Made by a program: the position numbers and the translations under genes. The notes below the pieces were generated by a model. It worked only from the letters and a program-made list of their open reading frames with translations. It did not search any database and was not told the DNA's origin. 42,300 bases of DNA from Alphaproteobacteria bacterium (GTDB lineage Bacteria; Pseudomonadota; Alphaproteobacteria; Puniceispirillales; Puniceispirillaceae). Shown one piece after another: positions 15,659 through 23,888 of the stretch (the stretch's first letter is position 1; each line of letters starts with the position of its first letter). Location of the stretch: the NCBI GenBank assembly GCA_009920665.1, contig RFZL01000016.1, positions 1-42,300 on the forward strand, read 5' to 3'.

Positions 15659-16945
15659 TCAGGCGGTTACCAGCTCCGGCCAGCGTGCGCGAAAGCGTGA
15701 CCAGTCGGCCTCATCCATCGCCACATTGATGGTTTCGCTGCCGCAGTCGGCCATCTCGGTCAGCCGTACCTCGCCGCGCTCGAACAGCCAGGCCCTTGCC
15801 GCGCCGTCGGCCGGCCCGATGGTGATACTGGACAGGCGCCGGCCGGCACCAAGCCGTTCATCGATGGCCCGCAGCAGCGCCTCCACCCCGGCACCGGACA
15901 GCGCCGAGGTGAAACATCCACCGTCAAACATATTGCCAAGCATCTCGGCACCGGCCTCGTCCCCGGCCAGCAGATCGGCCTTGTTCATCACCGGCAGGAT
16001 GCGCTCAGCCTGTGCCTGCTCGTCAATCCCGAGATCGACCAGCACCTCGCGCACATCGCCTGCCTCCTCGGCCACCAGCGGCGAGGCCGAGTCATGCACA
16101 TGCAACAGCAGATCGGCCTGCACGACCTCTTCCAGCGTGCTCTTGAAGGCCTCGACAAGTTCGGTCGGCAGCTGGCTGATGAAGCCGACCGTATCGGCAA
16201 GGACGACCTGCCGGCCGGATGGCAGGGTGATGGCGCGCATGGTCGGGTCGAGGGTGGCGAACAGCATGTCCTTGCTGAGCACCCCGGCTCCGGTCATGCG
16301 GTTGAACAGCGTCGATTTGCCGGCGTTGGTATAGCCGATCAGCGCCACGGTCGGCACCTCGCCACGCGACCGGTTGCCACGCTGCAGATGCCGCGTCCGT
16401 TCAACCTCCTTCAACTCCTTTCGGATCCGCACGACGCGGTCCATCAGCATCCGCCGGTCAAGCTCGATCTGGCGTTCACCCGGGCCGCCGAGGAAGCCGC
16501 CGCCGCCACGCTGCCGTTCAAGGTGGGTCCAGCTTCGCACCAGCCGCGAGCGCTGGAATGTCAGGGCGGCAAGCTCGACCTGCAACCGGCCGGCATGCGT
16601 CTGCGCGCGGGCGCCGAAAATCTCCAGGATCAGTGCCGTCCGGTCGATGACCTTGCATTTTGTCGCCGTTTCCAGATTGCGCTGCTGGACCGGGCTGAGG
16701 CCGGTATTGACGATGATGACGGGCGGGTCGTCCTCATCGACCTGATCCGCAAGCCGGTCGACATAGCCACTGCCAAGAAAGGTACCGGCGCGCGGCTTGT
16801 GAAGCGACACCGTTTCCGCCAGCACCACCTCAAGTCCGATCGCGGCGACAAGCTGCACCGCCTCCTCCAGCATCGCCCCGGCCCCGCGCGGCATCGGCAT
16901 GCTGCGCACCTCCGGATGGATGACGAATGCTGTCGGGTTGCCCAA
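15659..16945 (-). CDS. hflX: HflX ribosome-associated GTPase
   Basis: GTPase that binds the ribosome and can split stalled 70S particles under stress, 428 residues. The N-terminal HflX domain includes GTFLGSGYVDRLADQV and NTGLSPVQQRNLE. A glycine-rich coiled region follows (GGGGFLGGPGERQIELDRR). The G domain has G1 GYTNAGKST, G3 DTVGF, G4 NKAD and G5-like TSALSG. No ATG fits the conserved start: the frame begins with TTG at 16945, with AGGG about ten bases upstream and an in-frame stop further up. An ATG at 16900 would cut into the conserved N-terminus. It is divergent from the SDR gene. Confidence 0.92.
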   Translation of the reverse strand: MGNPTAFVIHPEVRSMPMPRGAGAMLEEAVQLVAAIGLEVVLAETVSLHKPRAGTFLGSGYVDRLADQVDEDDPPVIIVNTGLSPVQQRNLETATKCKVIDRTALILEIFGARAQTHAGRLQVELAALTFQRSRLVRSWTHLERQRGGGGFLGGPGERQIELDRRMLMDRVVRIRKELKEVERTRHLQRGNRSRGEVPTVALIGYTNAGKSTLFNRMTGAGVLSKDMLFATLDPTMRAITLPSGRQVVLADTVGFISQLPTELVEAFKSTLEEVVQADLLLHVHDSASPLVAEEAGDVREVLVDLGIDEQAQAERILPVMNKADLLAGDEAGAEMLGNMFDGGCFTSALSGAGVEALLRAIDERLGAGRRLSSITIGPADGAARAWLFERGEVRLTEMADCGSETINVAMDEADWSRFRARWPELVTA

Positions 16946-17094
16946 ATCTGTATGCCCTGCCGCTGGAACTTGTACCGTCTCATGCTAGAGGTATGAAACT
17001 CCCCGCCCCCGCGCAAGCGTGCATTTGCGTAAATCGTCAATGGACGGTTCGCCGATGGATGCCTATCGTGGCCTTGGGAAAAGAGGACAGGACC

Positions 17095-17832
17095 ATGACC
17101 AAATCCATCATCATCACCGGTGCCGGGCGCGGCATCGGCGCCGCCACCGCGGCAGCCTTTCTCGACGCCGGATATCGCGTCGGGCTGATCGGGCGGAATG
17201 AGGACACGCTGGCCGCGACGGCGAACGGGCATCCGAACGCGCTGGTGCTGGCATGCGATGTCGGGGTGCCGGAAGAGGTCGAGGCCAGCTTTGGCAAGGC
17301 GCTGGCAGAATGGGGGCGGCTCGATGTGCTGTTCAACAATGCCGGGCGCGGCAGCCCGGCCCGCACCATCGACGAGACGGATATCGATGACTGGCTGGAT
17401 GTCGTGCGGATCAACCTGACCGGGTCGTTCCTGTGTGCCCGCGCCGCCTTCCGGATCATGCGCGCCCAGACACCGCAGGGCGGGCGGATCATCAATAACG
17501 GGTCGATCTCGGCGCATGTGCCGCGCCCCGGATCATCCCCCTATACGGCGACCAAACATGGCGTCACCGGCTTGACCCGCACGCTATCGCTTGACGGCCG
17601 CCCGTTTGACATTGTCTGCGGGCAGATCGATATCGGCAATGCGCTGACCGAGATGGCAATGCCGATGACGAAAGGCGTGCCGCAGCCGGACGGCTCGATC
17701 CGGGCCGAAGCCACGATGGATGTCACGCATGTCGCCTCGTCGGTGCTGCATATGGCCGAGATGCCGCTCGATGCGAATGTCCAGTTCATGACCGTGATGG
17801 CGCCGAAGATGCCCTTTATCGGGCGCGGCTAG
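17095..17832 (+). CDS. Short-chain dehydrogenase/reductase (SDR)
   Basis: NAD(P)-dependent oxidoreductase of 245 residues, classical SDR fold. The cofactor loop is TGAGRGIG near residue 9, the structural NNAG follows in the middle, and catalytic YTATK (Tyr and Lys) comes after the serine-containing INNGSISAHV. The ATG at 17095 is preceded by an AGGACAGGA purine-rich site and gives the normal SDR N-terminus; the frame is open upstream but without similarity. It lies divergent from hflX and convergent with cysQ. The substrate is unknown. Confidence 0.88.
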   Translation: MTKSIIITGAGRGIGAATAAAFLDAGYRVGLIGRNEDTLAATANGHPNALVLACDVGVPEEVEASFGKALAEWGRLDVLFNNAGRGSPARTIDETDIDDWLDVVRINLTGSFLCARAAFRIMRAQTPQGGRIINNGSISAHVPRPGSSPYTATKHGVTGLTRTLSLDGRPFDIVCGQIDIGNALTEMAMPMTKGVPQPDGSIRAEATMDVTHVASSVLHMAEMPLDANVQFMTVMAPKMPFIGRG

Positions 17833-17850
17833 CGGCGGATACCGGCGGCG

Positions 17851-18654
17851 TCAGCCAGCCCCGATGTCATAGCCGGCGCAGGCGATAAAGGGCGTGTTGC
17901 GGAATTCCGGCTTGCCATAGGCAAAGTCGCTGCCGTCAAGACAGGCAACGCGCCCGCCGGCCGCCCGCAGCACCGCTTCACCCGCCGCTGTATCCCATTC
18001 CATGGTTGGCCCGAAACGCGGATAGACATCTGCCTCGCCGGCGGCCAGCAGGCCGAATTTCACGCTCGATCCGGTGGCGATGGTGTTGGTGATCCCGTGC
18101 TCGTCCAGCCAGCCATTGGTCTGCGGGTCACGGTGCGAGCGGCTGGCCACCGCCAGCGGACCATCCTCCGGAATCTGCCTGACCCGGATCGCGCGTGTCT
18201 CACCGCCCGTTGTTTCCCACGCACCGCGACCGACAATGCCGGCAAAAAACCGGCCCAGCGCCGGCGCATGAACGATGCCGAGAACCGGTTGGCGATCAAT
18301 CACAAGTCCGATATTCACCGTGAAGGCCCCATTGCCGTCGGCGCGCAGAAATTCGCGGGTGCCGTCAATCGGATCAACCAGAAAGAAGGCCCGCGGCGGG
18401 TCGATGGCGTGGCTTGCCGCGTTTTCCTCGGACACCACCGCGATATCGGGGGCGCATTCCGCCAGCGCCGCAAGCAGGATCGCCTCGGCCGCCTCATCCG
18501 CCTCGCTGACCGGCGAGCCGTCGGATTTTGTGCGGGCGACGACGCCGCGCCGGTGAATCTCCATGATCACCTCACCCGCCTTTAGCACCGCCGGTGTAAG
18601 GTCGGTCAGCAGGTCAGCCATCTGATCCATTGTCAAATTGTCGGGTGAACTCAT
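17851..18654 (-). CDS. cysQ: 3'(2'),5'-bisphosphate nucleotidase / inositol-phosphatase family protein, CysQ-like
   Basis: Mg-dependent phosphatase of 267 residues, likely removing the 3'-phosphate of PAP formed in sulfate assimilation. KSDGSPVSEADEAAE, EE in VVSEENA, DPIDGTREFL with FTVNIGLV, and PTMEWDTAAGEAVL are the metal and substrate motifs. The pattern DPIDGT-(K/R)-EF followed by FTVNI distinguishes CysQ from inositol monophosphatases and HisN. GGAG lies eight bases before the ATG. It is 35 bp downstream of the photolyase gene on the same strand, so they may share a transcript. Confidence 0.86.
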   Translation of the reverse strand: MSSPDNLTMDQMADLLTDLTPAVLKAGEVIMEIHRRGVVARTKSDGSPVSEADEAAEAILLAALAECAPDIAVVSEENAASHAIDPPRAFFLVDPIDGTREFLRADGNGAFTVNIGLVIDRQPVLGIVHAPALGRFFAGIVGRGAWETTGGETRAIRVRQIPEDGPLAVASRSHRDPQTNGWLDEHGITNTIATGSSVKFGLLAAGEADVYPRFGPTMEWDTAAGEAVLRAAGGRVACLDGSDFAYGKPEFRNTPFIACAGYDIGAG

Positions 18655-18689
18655 GATGCGCTCCAGAACAGGCGTGACAGTCTAGGCGG

Positions 18690-20216
18690 CTAGAGGTCGA
18701 GTTCCAACTGATTCCGCGCCGCATGGCCTGATGAGATGCGCCGTCCCGGCCCGCGGTCGGAGACGAAATGACGACCACCACGGCTGCCATGTTTTTCGAC
18801 CACGGCGGCGGCTTCCCTTGCATGCACGCCCGATTTGCGGATAGCAAACATGGCGGCCGCGGCGGCGCGTCTGGCCCGCCTCTCATCGACAAGCGGCGGC
18901 GGATAGTCCGGCGCGGTCGAAGGTTTCAGCCAGGGCGTGTGGATCAGCGTGTCCGGCATGGCGGCAAGCTCCGGCACCCACGCGCGGATGAACTCACCGT
19001 CCGGGTCCTGATCCTGCGACTGCTTGATCGGGTTGTAGATCCTGATGGTATTGATGCCGGTGATGCCGGACTGCATCTGGCACTGGCTGTAATGGATCCC
19101 CGGCTCATAATCGGTGAACCGACGCGCCAGATGCAGCGCCGGCCCCCGCCAGTCAAGCCACAGATGATAGGCGGCAAAGCTCATCACCATGGCACGCATG
19201 CGGAAGGTCAACCAGCCGGTGGCATCGAGATGGCGCATGCAGGCATCGACAAGCGGATAGCCTGTCTGCCCGGCCTGCCACGCCGCCAGCCACGCGCCGG
19301 CATCGGCATGCGATTTGTCGAAATCATGATAGGCGGGATGGAATGGCCTGAATTCTGCCACCGGTTCATCCTCCAGCTTCTGCATGAAATGACAATGCCA
19401 GTGAAGACGGCTGTTAAAGCTCTTCAGTGATTGTGTCCAGCCGCGACGCGCCTCGGCTGGACGCTGGTCGACCTCTTCCCGCGCCCGAGTTTGCGCCTGC
19501 CACACCTCGCGCATGGACAGGGTTCCAAAGGCCAGATAGGGGGACAGCCGTGAACAGTTCGCCGGCGCCGTGACAGGCGATGACATGCTGAAACGATAGG
19601 CCCGGCCGCGATGCGACAGAAAGCTCGACAGGCGTTCAAGACCGGCCTGCCGCCCGCCCGGCTGGCGTTGCGGGCAGTGGTCGCCGGCAAGGCCAAGCTG
19701 ACATGGGTCGGGCCAGCCATCCCCGCTGACATGAACCGGCATCAGGCTACGGGGTGCCGGGATGATCGGCGCTGCCATCATCGCATCCCACTTGCCGGCC
19801 CAACCGCGCCGCGACATCATGCGCCGGTGAATGCCGAACTGCATCTCCTCGACGATGTGAATGCCGGCCGACCGCGCCCAGGCGCGCACCCGCCGGTCAC
19901 GATTATAGGTCCAGCCATTCCAGGTTTCCTGATGCATCCGGATCGTGGTCACACCATGGACGCTGCACAGCGTGGACAGAATCTCGACGGCATCACCAAT
20001 GCGGAGGACCAGTGGCTGGCCAAGCGCCGTCAGGTCGCGGTCCAGTTCGCCAAGACATTCGGCCAGAAAATCATAATGCCGGCCGGCCATGTCAGGCTGC
20101 TGCCACAATTCAGGCTCGAGGATATAGAGCGGGATGACAGGCCCCTTCGCCGCCGCCGTGGCCAAGGGGGCATGATCATGGATCCGCAGGTCGCGTTTGA
20201 ACCAGACAATTTCCAC
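18690..20216 (-). CDS. Cryptochrome/DNA photolyase family protein
   Basis: FAD-dependent blue-light protein of 508 residues, probably a pyrimidine-dimer photolyase or related cryptochrome. The N-terminal alpha/beta antenna domain begins EIVWFKRDLRIHDHAPL. The FAD-binding helical domain has SRLSPYLAFGTLSMREVW, FNSRLHWHCHFMQKLE, GYPLVDACMRHLDATGWLTF and the segment TDYEPGIHYSQCQMQSGI preceding GINTIRIYNPIKQSQDQD. Start is GTG at 20216 with AAGGGG seven bases upstream. The subclass cannot be settled by eye; there is no obvious DASH or iron-sulfur cysteine signature. Repair versus signalling function is therefore open. Confidence 0.86.
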   Translation of the reverse strand: MEIVWFKRDLRIHDHAPLATAAAKGPVIPLYILEPELWQQPDMAGRHYDFLAECLGELDRDLTALGQPLVLRIGDAVEILSTLCSVHGVTTIRMHQETWNGWTYNRDRRVRAWARSAGIHIVEEMQFGIHRRMMSRRGWAGKWDAMMAAPIIPAPRSLMPVHVSGDGWPDPCQLGLAGDHCPQRQPGGRQAGLERLSSFLSHRGRAYRFSMSSPVTAPANCSRLSPYLAFGTLSMREVWQAQTRAREEVDQRPAEARRGWTQSLKSFNSRLHWHCHFMQKLEDEPVAEFRPFHPAYHDFDKSHADAGAWLAAWQAGQTGYPLVDACMRHLDATGWLTFRMRAMVMSFAAYHLWLDWRGPALHLARRFTDYEPGIHYSQCQMQSGITGINTIRIYNPIKQSQDQDPDGEFIRAWVPELAAMPDTLIHTPWLKPSTAPDYPPPLVDERRARRAAAAAMFAIRKSGVHAREAAAVVEKHGSRGGRHFVSDRGPGRRISSGHAARNQLELDL

Positions 20217-20330
20217 GATGTTCCCCTTCTGTACCTGCCCTTCAGCAGATAGAGGGGTATCACGCCCGGGTCAACGCCGCCACCGGTCCGCCGGACCAAA
20301 TGCCGCATGGGTCAGGAGGCGGTACGGTGC

Positions 20331-21101
20331 CTAGCGGGGCTTCATTTCGGCAGCGATGGACCGAAGGCCGCGCGCCAGCGTCACGGCGTCGATCGCCACG
20401 GCGACGAAATCCACACCGCGGTCGATATAGCCACGCGCCACCACCGGGTCCAGCGCCATGATCCCCGACGCCTTGTCCGAAGCGGCGATCCTGTCGAGGG
20501 CGGCCTCGATCTCGGCGACCACCTCGGGCGCGCCGGGATTGCCGAGATGACCAAGATTGGCGCTGAGATCGGACGGGCCGATAAAGATAGCATCGACACC
20601 TTCCACCGCGATCAGATCGTCGATGGCATCAAGGCCGGCGCGGTTCTCGACCTGAACGACCAGACACATCTCGTCATTCGCCGTGGTCAGATAGTCGGCA
20701 TGGTTTGAAAACCCGGTGGCCCGCGCACCGGCCCCGCCAACGCCGCGAACGCCATGCGGCGGATAACGCATCGCGCGCACCAGCTCTTCGGCCTGTCTGC
20801 CGCTCTCGACCATTGGCACGATCAGCGTCTGGCATCCCAGATCGAGGATCTGCTTGATGACATGCGTCTCGCCAATCGGCGGGCGGACAGCCGCCGGCAC
20901 GCCATAGCCGGCAATCGCCTGGAGCTGCGCCAGAACCGATGGCAGGTCGTTCGGTGAATGTTCGGTATCGACCAGCAGCCAGTCGAAATCGGCGGTGGCG
21001 GCGATCTCGGCGGCGATCGCGGTGCCCTGGGTCAGCCAGCAACCGATGGTCTGGCGACCTTCCTTCAATGATTGTTTGAATGTGTTGACCGGGGCTGCCA
21101 T
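20331..21101 (-). CDS. hpaI: HpcH/HpaI family aldolase (4-hydroxy-2-oxoheptanedioate aldolase)
   Basis: Class II metal-dependent aldolase of 256 residues that splits 4-hydroxy-2-oxoheptane-1,7-dioate to pyruvate and succinic semialdehyde, the last step of homoprotocatechuate degradation. FDWLLVDTEHSPND carries the base His, VPMVESGRQAEELVRAMRYP and GVGGAGARATGF follow the family, and VQVENRAGLDAIDDL with IFIGPSDLSANLG contains the metal-binding Glu and Asp. AAGGAG precedes the ATG by eight to nine bases. It is the last gene of the leftward hpaEDGHI run, 51 bp after hpaH. Confidence 0.9.
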   Translation of the reverse strand: MAAPVNTFKQSLKEGRQTIGCWLTQGTAIAAEIAATADFDWLLVDTEHSPNDLPSVLAQLQAIAGYGVPAAVRPPIGETHVIKQILDLGCQTLIVPMVESGRQAEELVRAMRYPPHGVRGVGGAGARATGFSNHADYLTTANDEMCLVVQVENRAGLDAIDDLIAVEGVDAIFIGPSDLSANLGHLGNPGAPEVVAEIEAALDRIAASDKASGIMALDPVVARGYIDRGVDFVAVAIDAVTLARGLRSIAAEMKPR

Positions 21102-21152
21102 GGCGGCCTCTCCTTTTCAGCTGCATGCTTGTCCGTAACGGCGGCTTGCCGC

Positions 21153-21962
21153 CTATTCGAAATCCACCCTGACCGTTCCAAACGGCCCATAATCGGCAAG
21201 GAAACTGTCGCCATGCCGCGCCTCGATCGGCCGGATGAAGCTTCCCGACAGCACGACATCGCCGGCCCGCAGGCCATCCCCATATTGTGCCAGCCGGTGG
21301 ACAAGCCAGGCCATGCTGAGAACCGGGTCATTCAGCACGCCGGCACCAAGCCCGGTTTCCTCGATCTCGTCATTGCGCGCGACGATGGCGCCAACCCAGC
21401 GAAGATCGGCCTCGCCGATGGCATGCGTCCTGTCACCAAGAACGATGCCGGCATTCGCCGCATTATCCGAAATGGTGTCGAGAACGCTGCGCTGCGCGCC
21501 AGTGTCCGGATCAGCGCGGTAAATCCGCGTATCGAGGATCTCCAGCGCCGGCGCCACATGTCCGGTGGCAGCGATGACATCGGCCGGCGTGACATCCCCG
21601 CCGGCAAGGTCGCTTTTCATGATGAAGGCGATCTCGGCCTCGATACGCGGTTCGATGAAGCGGTCCCCCGGCACCACCCCGCCATGGTCAAAGAACATGT
21701 CGGCGAAAAGAATGCCACTATCCGGAATGTCTATGTTGAGCGCAGATTGCATGGCTTTCGAGGTCAGTCCGATCTTCCAGCCGCGAATGGCCCCACCGGC
21801 GGCAAGCTTGTGCCTGACAAAGGCCGCCTGCACGGCGTAGGCATCATCCATGTCCATGCCCGGATGCGCCGCCGAGATCAGCCGCGTCTGGGCGCGGTCA
21901 CGCTCGGCCGCGAACAGCGTCTCGCCAGCGGCAGAAACCTGATCCTCATTCATCACCGGCAT
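21153..21962 (-). CDS. hpaH: 2-oxo-hept-4-ene-1,7-dioate hydratase
   Basis: Adds water to 2-oxohept-4-enedioate before the HpaI cleavage; 269 residues, fumarylacetoacetate-hydrolase-like fold shared with MhpD. WKIGLTSKAMQSALNI, the metal ligands in IEPRIEAEIAFIM and LEILDTRI, and VVLSGSFIRPIEARHGD are typical. GGAGG sits nine bases before the ATG at 21962, inside the end of hpaG; only three bases separate the two genes. A methionine three codons later is a weaker alternative. 2-Keto-4-pentenoate hydratase is the closest alternative name, but the cluster supports HpaH. Confidence 0.9.
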   Translation of the reverse strand: MPVMNEDQVSAAGETLFAAERDRAQTRLISAAHPGMDMDDAYAVQAAFVRHKLAAGGAIRGWKIGLTSKAMQSALNIDIPDSGILFADMFFDHGGVVPGDRFIEPRIEAEIAFIMKSDLAGGDVTPADVIAATGHVAPALEILDTRIYRADPDTGAQRSVLDTISDNAANAGIVLGDRTHAIGEADLRWVGAIVARNDEIEETGLGAGVLNDPVLSMAWLVHRLAQYGDGLRAGDVVLSGSFIRPIEARHGDSFLADYGPFGTVRVDFE

Positions 21963-21965
21963 GGG

Positions 21966-22868
21966 CTAGACCTCCTCGTCACGCACACCGTTGCAAAGCG
22001 TGCCAAGCCCGTCGGCGGAGATTTCAACGATGTCGCCGGGGCGAAGCCATTTCGGCGGGTCGAAACGCGCCCCGGCCCCGGTCGGCGTGCCGCAGATCAG
22101 CACATCACCCGGCGCCAGCGCGGTGAAGGTCGAGACATAATTGATGATCTTGGTGAAACCGAAGATCATGCGGCCGGTGCGGTCCTGCTGGCGCAACTCG
22201 CCATTGACCCGCGTCCTCAGCTCGATATCAGCCAGCATCTCCGGTCCGGTGAAGGGCAATAGAGACGGTCCCATCGCCGCCGACCGGTCCCAGTTCTTGC
22301 CCTGGGTGACATTGAATTTGGCATGTCGTACCCAGTCGCGGATCGTGCCCTCATTGCACAGCGTCACAGCCGCGATATGGTCCCAGGCATCGGATTCCGC
22401 GATACGCCGCCCGCCACGCCCGATGACGATGGCGATCTCGCCCTCATAATCAAGCTGTTCGGATTCCGGCGGTCGGACAAGATCATCGCCATGCCCGACA
22501 AACCCGGATGGAAAGCGCACGAACAGCGACGGGTTCAGCTGCGATGCCTGCCCGTCCTTATATTCATCATTGCGATCCGGGAAATTCACCCCGACGCAGA
22601 CAATCTTGCCGGGGGTGGCCTTGCCGGGGGTGGCCTTGGCGGGGACGCACAGCGGTGCGAGCAGCGTGACATCGGCAAGCGCCGGACCGGCATTGCCTTC
22701 GCTAGCGAACAGTTCGGCCAGCGCGCCGGCATTGGCGGCGGCGGCAAGGCTGTCGAACCGGCCGGCGAACAAATCTGTCAGGTCGGCAATGGTGTCGCCG
22801 CCAAGCCGTCCGAAACGGGCCTGTCCCTGATGGAGGAAGCTGATAAGGCCTGTCATTGCCGCTGTCAT
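21966..22868 (-). CDS. hpaG: Fumarylacetoacetate hydrolase family protein, HpaG-like isomerase/decarboxylase
   Basis: Expected to decarboxylate (and perhaps isomerise) the C8 oxo-dicarboxylate intermediate of homoprotocatechuate degradation. It has 300 residues: an N-terminal cap and one FAH catalytic domain. KIVCVGVNFPDRNDEY, LDYEGEIAIVIGRGGR (metal Glu residues) and GDVLICGTPTGAGARFDPPKW are visible. E. coli HpaG is about 430 residues with two FAH domains; this is a single-domain version, so the job may be split with HpaF. AGGAG lies just upstream of the ATG. An exact ATPGK-ATPGK duplication precedes the catalytic domain. Confidence 0.85.
   Translation of the reverse strand: MTAAMTGLISFLHQGQARFGRLGGDTIADLTDLFAGRFDSLAAAANAGALAELFASEGNAGPALADVTLLAPLCVPAKATPGKATPGKIVCVGVNFPDRNDEYKDGQASQLNPSLFVRFPSGFVGHGDDLVRPPESEQLDYEGEIAIVIGRGGRRIAESDAWDHIAAVTLCNEGTIRDWVRHAKFNVTQGKNWDRSAAMGPSLLPFTGPEMLADIELRTRVNGELRQQDRTGRMIFGFTKIINYVSTFTALAPGDVLICGTPTGAGARFDPPKWLRPGDIVEISADGLGTLCNGVRDEEV
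22605..22634. repeat. In-frame 15-bp tandem duplication in hpaG
   Basis: CTTGCCGGGGGTGGC is repeated exactly, followed by a partial third copy. On the coding strand it gives ATPGK twice, in the linker between the cap and the catalytic domain of the FAH protein. Confidence 0.85.
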
Positions 22869-22898
22869 TATAATCTCTCCTGCGGGGGTCGGCGCGCC

Positions 22899-23879
22899 CT
22901 AGGGGGCGACAATGGGCTGCGCCTGAAGATCAGGTGCCTGCGTTTTGGTGCCGGCAAACCCGGTGCCATGTTCAAACCAGGATTTCGGTGCCGGTGCGCC
23001 CCACAATGTCTGTCGCTGCGGGTCCTTCAGGTCCCAATGGATCGGCTCATGGTCCGGATCGACCGTCTGATAGTCCGAACAATAGATTTCGGTCCGGTGG
23101 CCGTCGGGGTCGAGGATATAGAGGAAGAAGGCGTTGGCGATGCCGTGCCGGCCCGGCCCGCGCTCGATATTCGTGACATAACCGGTCGTCGACATGACAT
23201 CCAGAAGATCGATGATGTTCATCGGCGTCGGCACCCAGAAGGCGACATGATGAAGGCGCGGGCCAACGCCGTTGGTGAAAGCAATGTCATGAACCCCGCC
23301 CTTGCGGTGCATCCACGCCGCCCAGAGCCGGCCCGTCTCCTGATCCTCGGTATATTCGGTGGTCCGGAAGCCCATGTCGTTATAGAAGGCGACACTGTCA
23401 TCGACATGCGGTGAGAAGCAGTTGAAATGATCGATCCGCAGGGGTTTCACGCCTTTGTAGAGGGCGTATTGCTGATGGATGGTCGGCAGGCGCTCCATCT
23501 TGAAATAGAATTCCAGCGGGATGCCATGCGGGTCGCGAACACGGATCGTGCGGCCCTGAAACGGGCGTTCGACCCAGGCCACGTCATGTCCCTTGGCGGT
23601 GAACCAGGCGGCGGCACGGTCGACATCCTCTTCCGAGAACAGGCGGAAGGCCAGATAATTGCAGGTCGGGTCGGTGCCGCGGCGCAGCACCAGACAATGA
23701 TGGCCGCGTTCCTCCATCGCCCGCAGGCAGATGATCTCGGAATCCTCGAAACTGACCTGCAGGCCGAGCGTGTCGGCATAAAAGGCGCGGCTGGCAGCAA
23801 GGTCACTGACGATCAGTTCGGCATGCGAGACGCGAACGATATTGAAGTCCGGATAGAGATTTGGCGCAGGAACCGGCAT
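22899..23879 (-). CDS. hpaD: 3,4-dihydroxyphenylacetate (homoprotocatechuate) 2,3-dioxygenase
   Basis: Extradiol ring-cleaving dioxygenase of 326 residues, vicinal oxygen chelate type, converting homoprotocatechuate and O2 to 5-carboxymethyl-2-hydroxymuconate semialdehyde. Two VOC modules are present. In the C-terminal one the iron ligands are His151 (IDHFNC), His210 or His211 (RLHHVAFWV) and Glu264 (HRTEIYC). The preceding GPRLHH and the ending DPDGHRTEIYCSDYQT match the Fe/Mn homoprotocatechuate dioxygenases. GGAG lies eight bases before the ATG, nine bases after hpaE. It belongs to the hpaEDGHI operon. Confidence 0.92.
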   Translation of the reverse strand: MPVPAPNLYPDFNIVRVSHAELIVSDLAASRAFYADTLGLQVSFEDSEIICLRAMEERGHHCLVLRRGTDPTCNYLAFRLFSEEDVDRAAAWFTAKGHDVAWVERPFQGRTIRVRDPHGIPLEFYFKMERLPTIHQQYALYKGVKPLRIDHFNCFSPHVDDSVAFYNDMGFRTTEYTEDQETGRLWAAWMHRKGGVHDIAFTNGVGPRLHHVAFWVPTPMNIIDLLDVMSTTGYVTNIERGPGRHGIANAFFLYILDPDGHRTEIYCSDYQTVDPDHEPIHWDLKDPQRQTLWGAPAPKSWFEHGTGFAGTKTQAPDLQAQPIVAP

Positions 23880-23888
23880 GACGCGCTC

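Noticed and set aside
16094-16996. 300-codon + strand frame opposite hflX
   Set aside because: The antisense strand of a well-conserved GTPase; no ribosome site or motif of its own.
20285-20297. GGTCCG-C-CGGACC palindrome after hpaI
   Set aside because: Only six base pairs and no T-run, too weak to call a terminator; it may be chance in GC-rich DNA.
20674-21126. Leftward frame overlapping hpaI in a second phase
   Set aside because: Out-of-phase reading of hpaI; the HpaI motifs are in the other frame.
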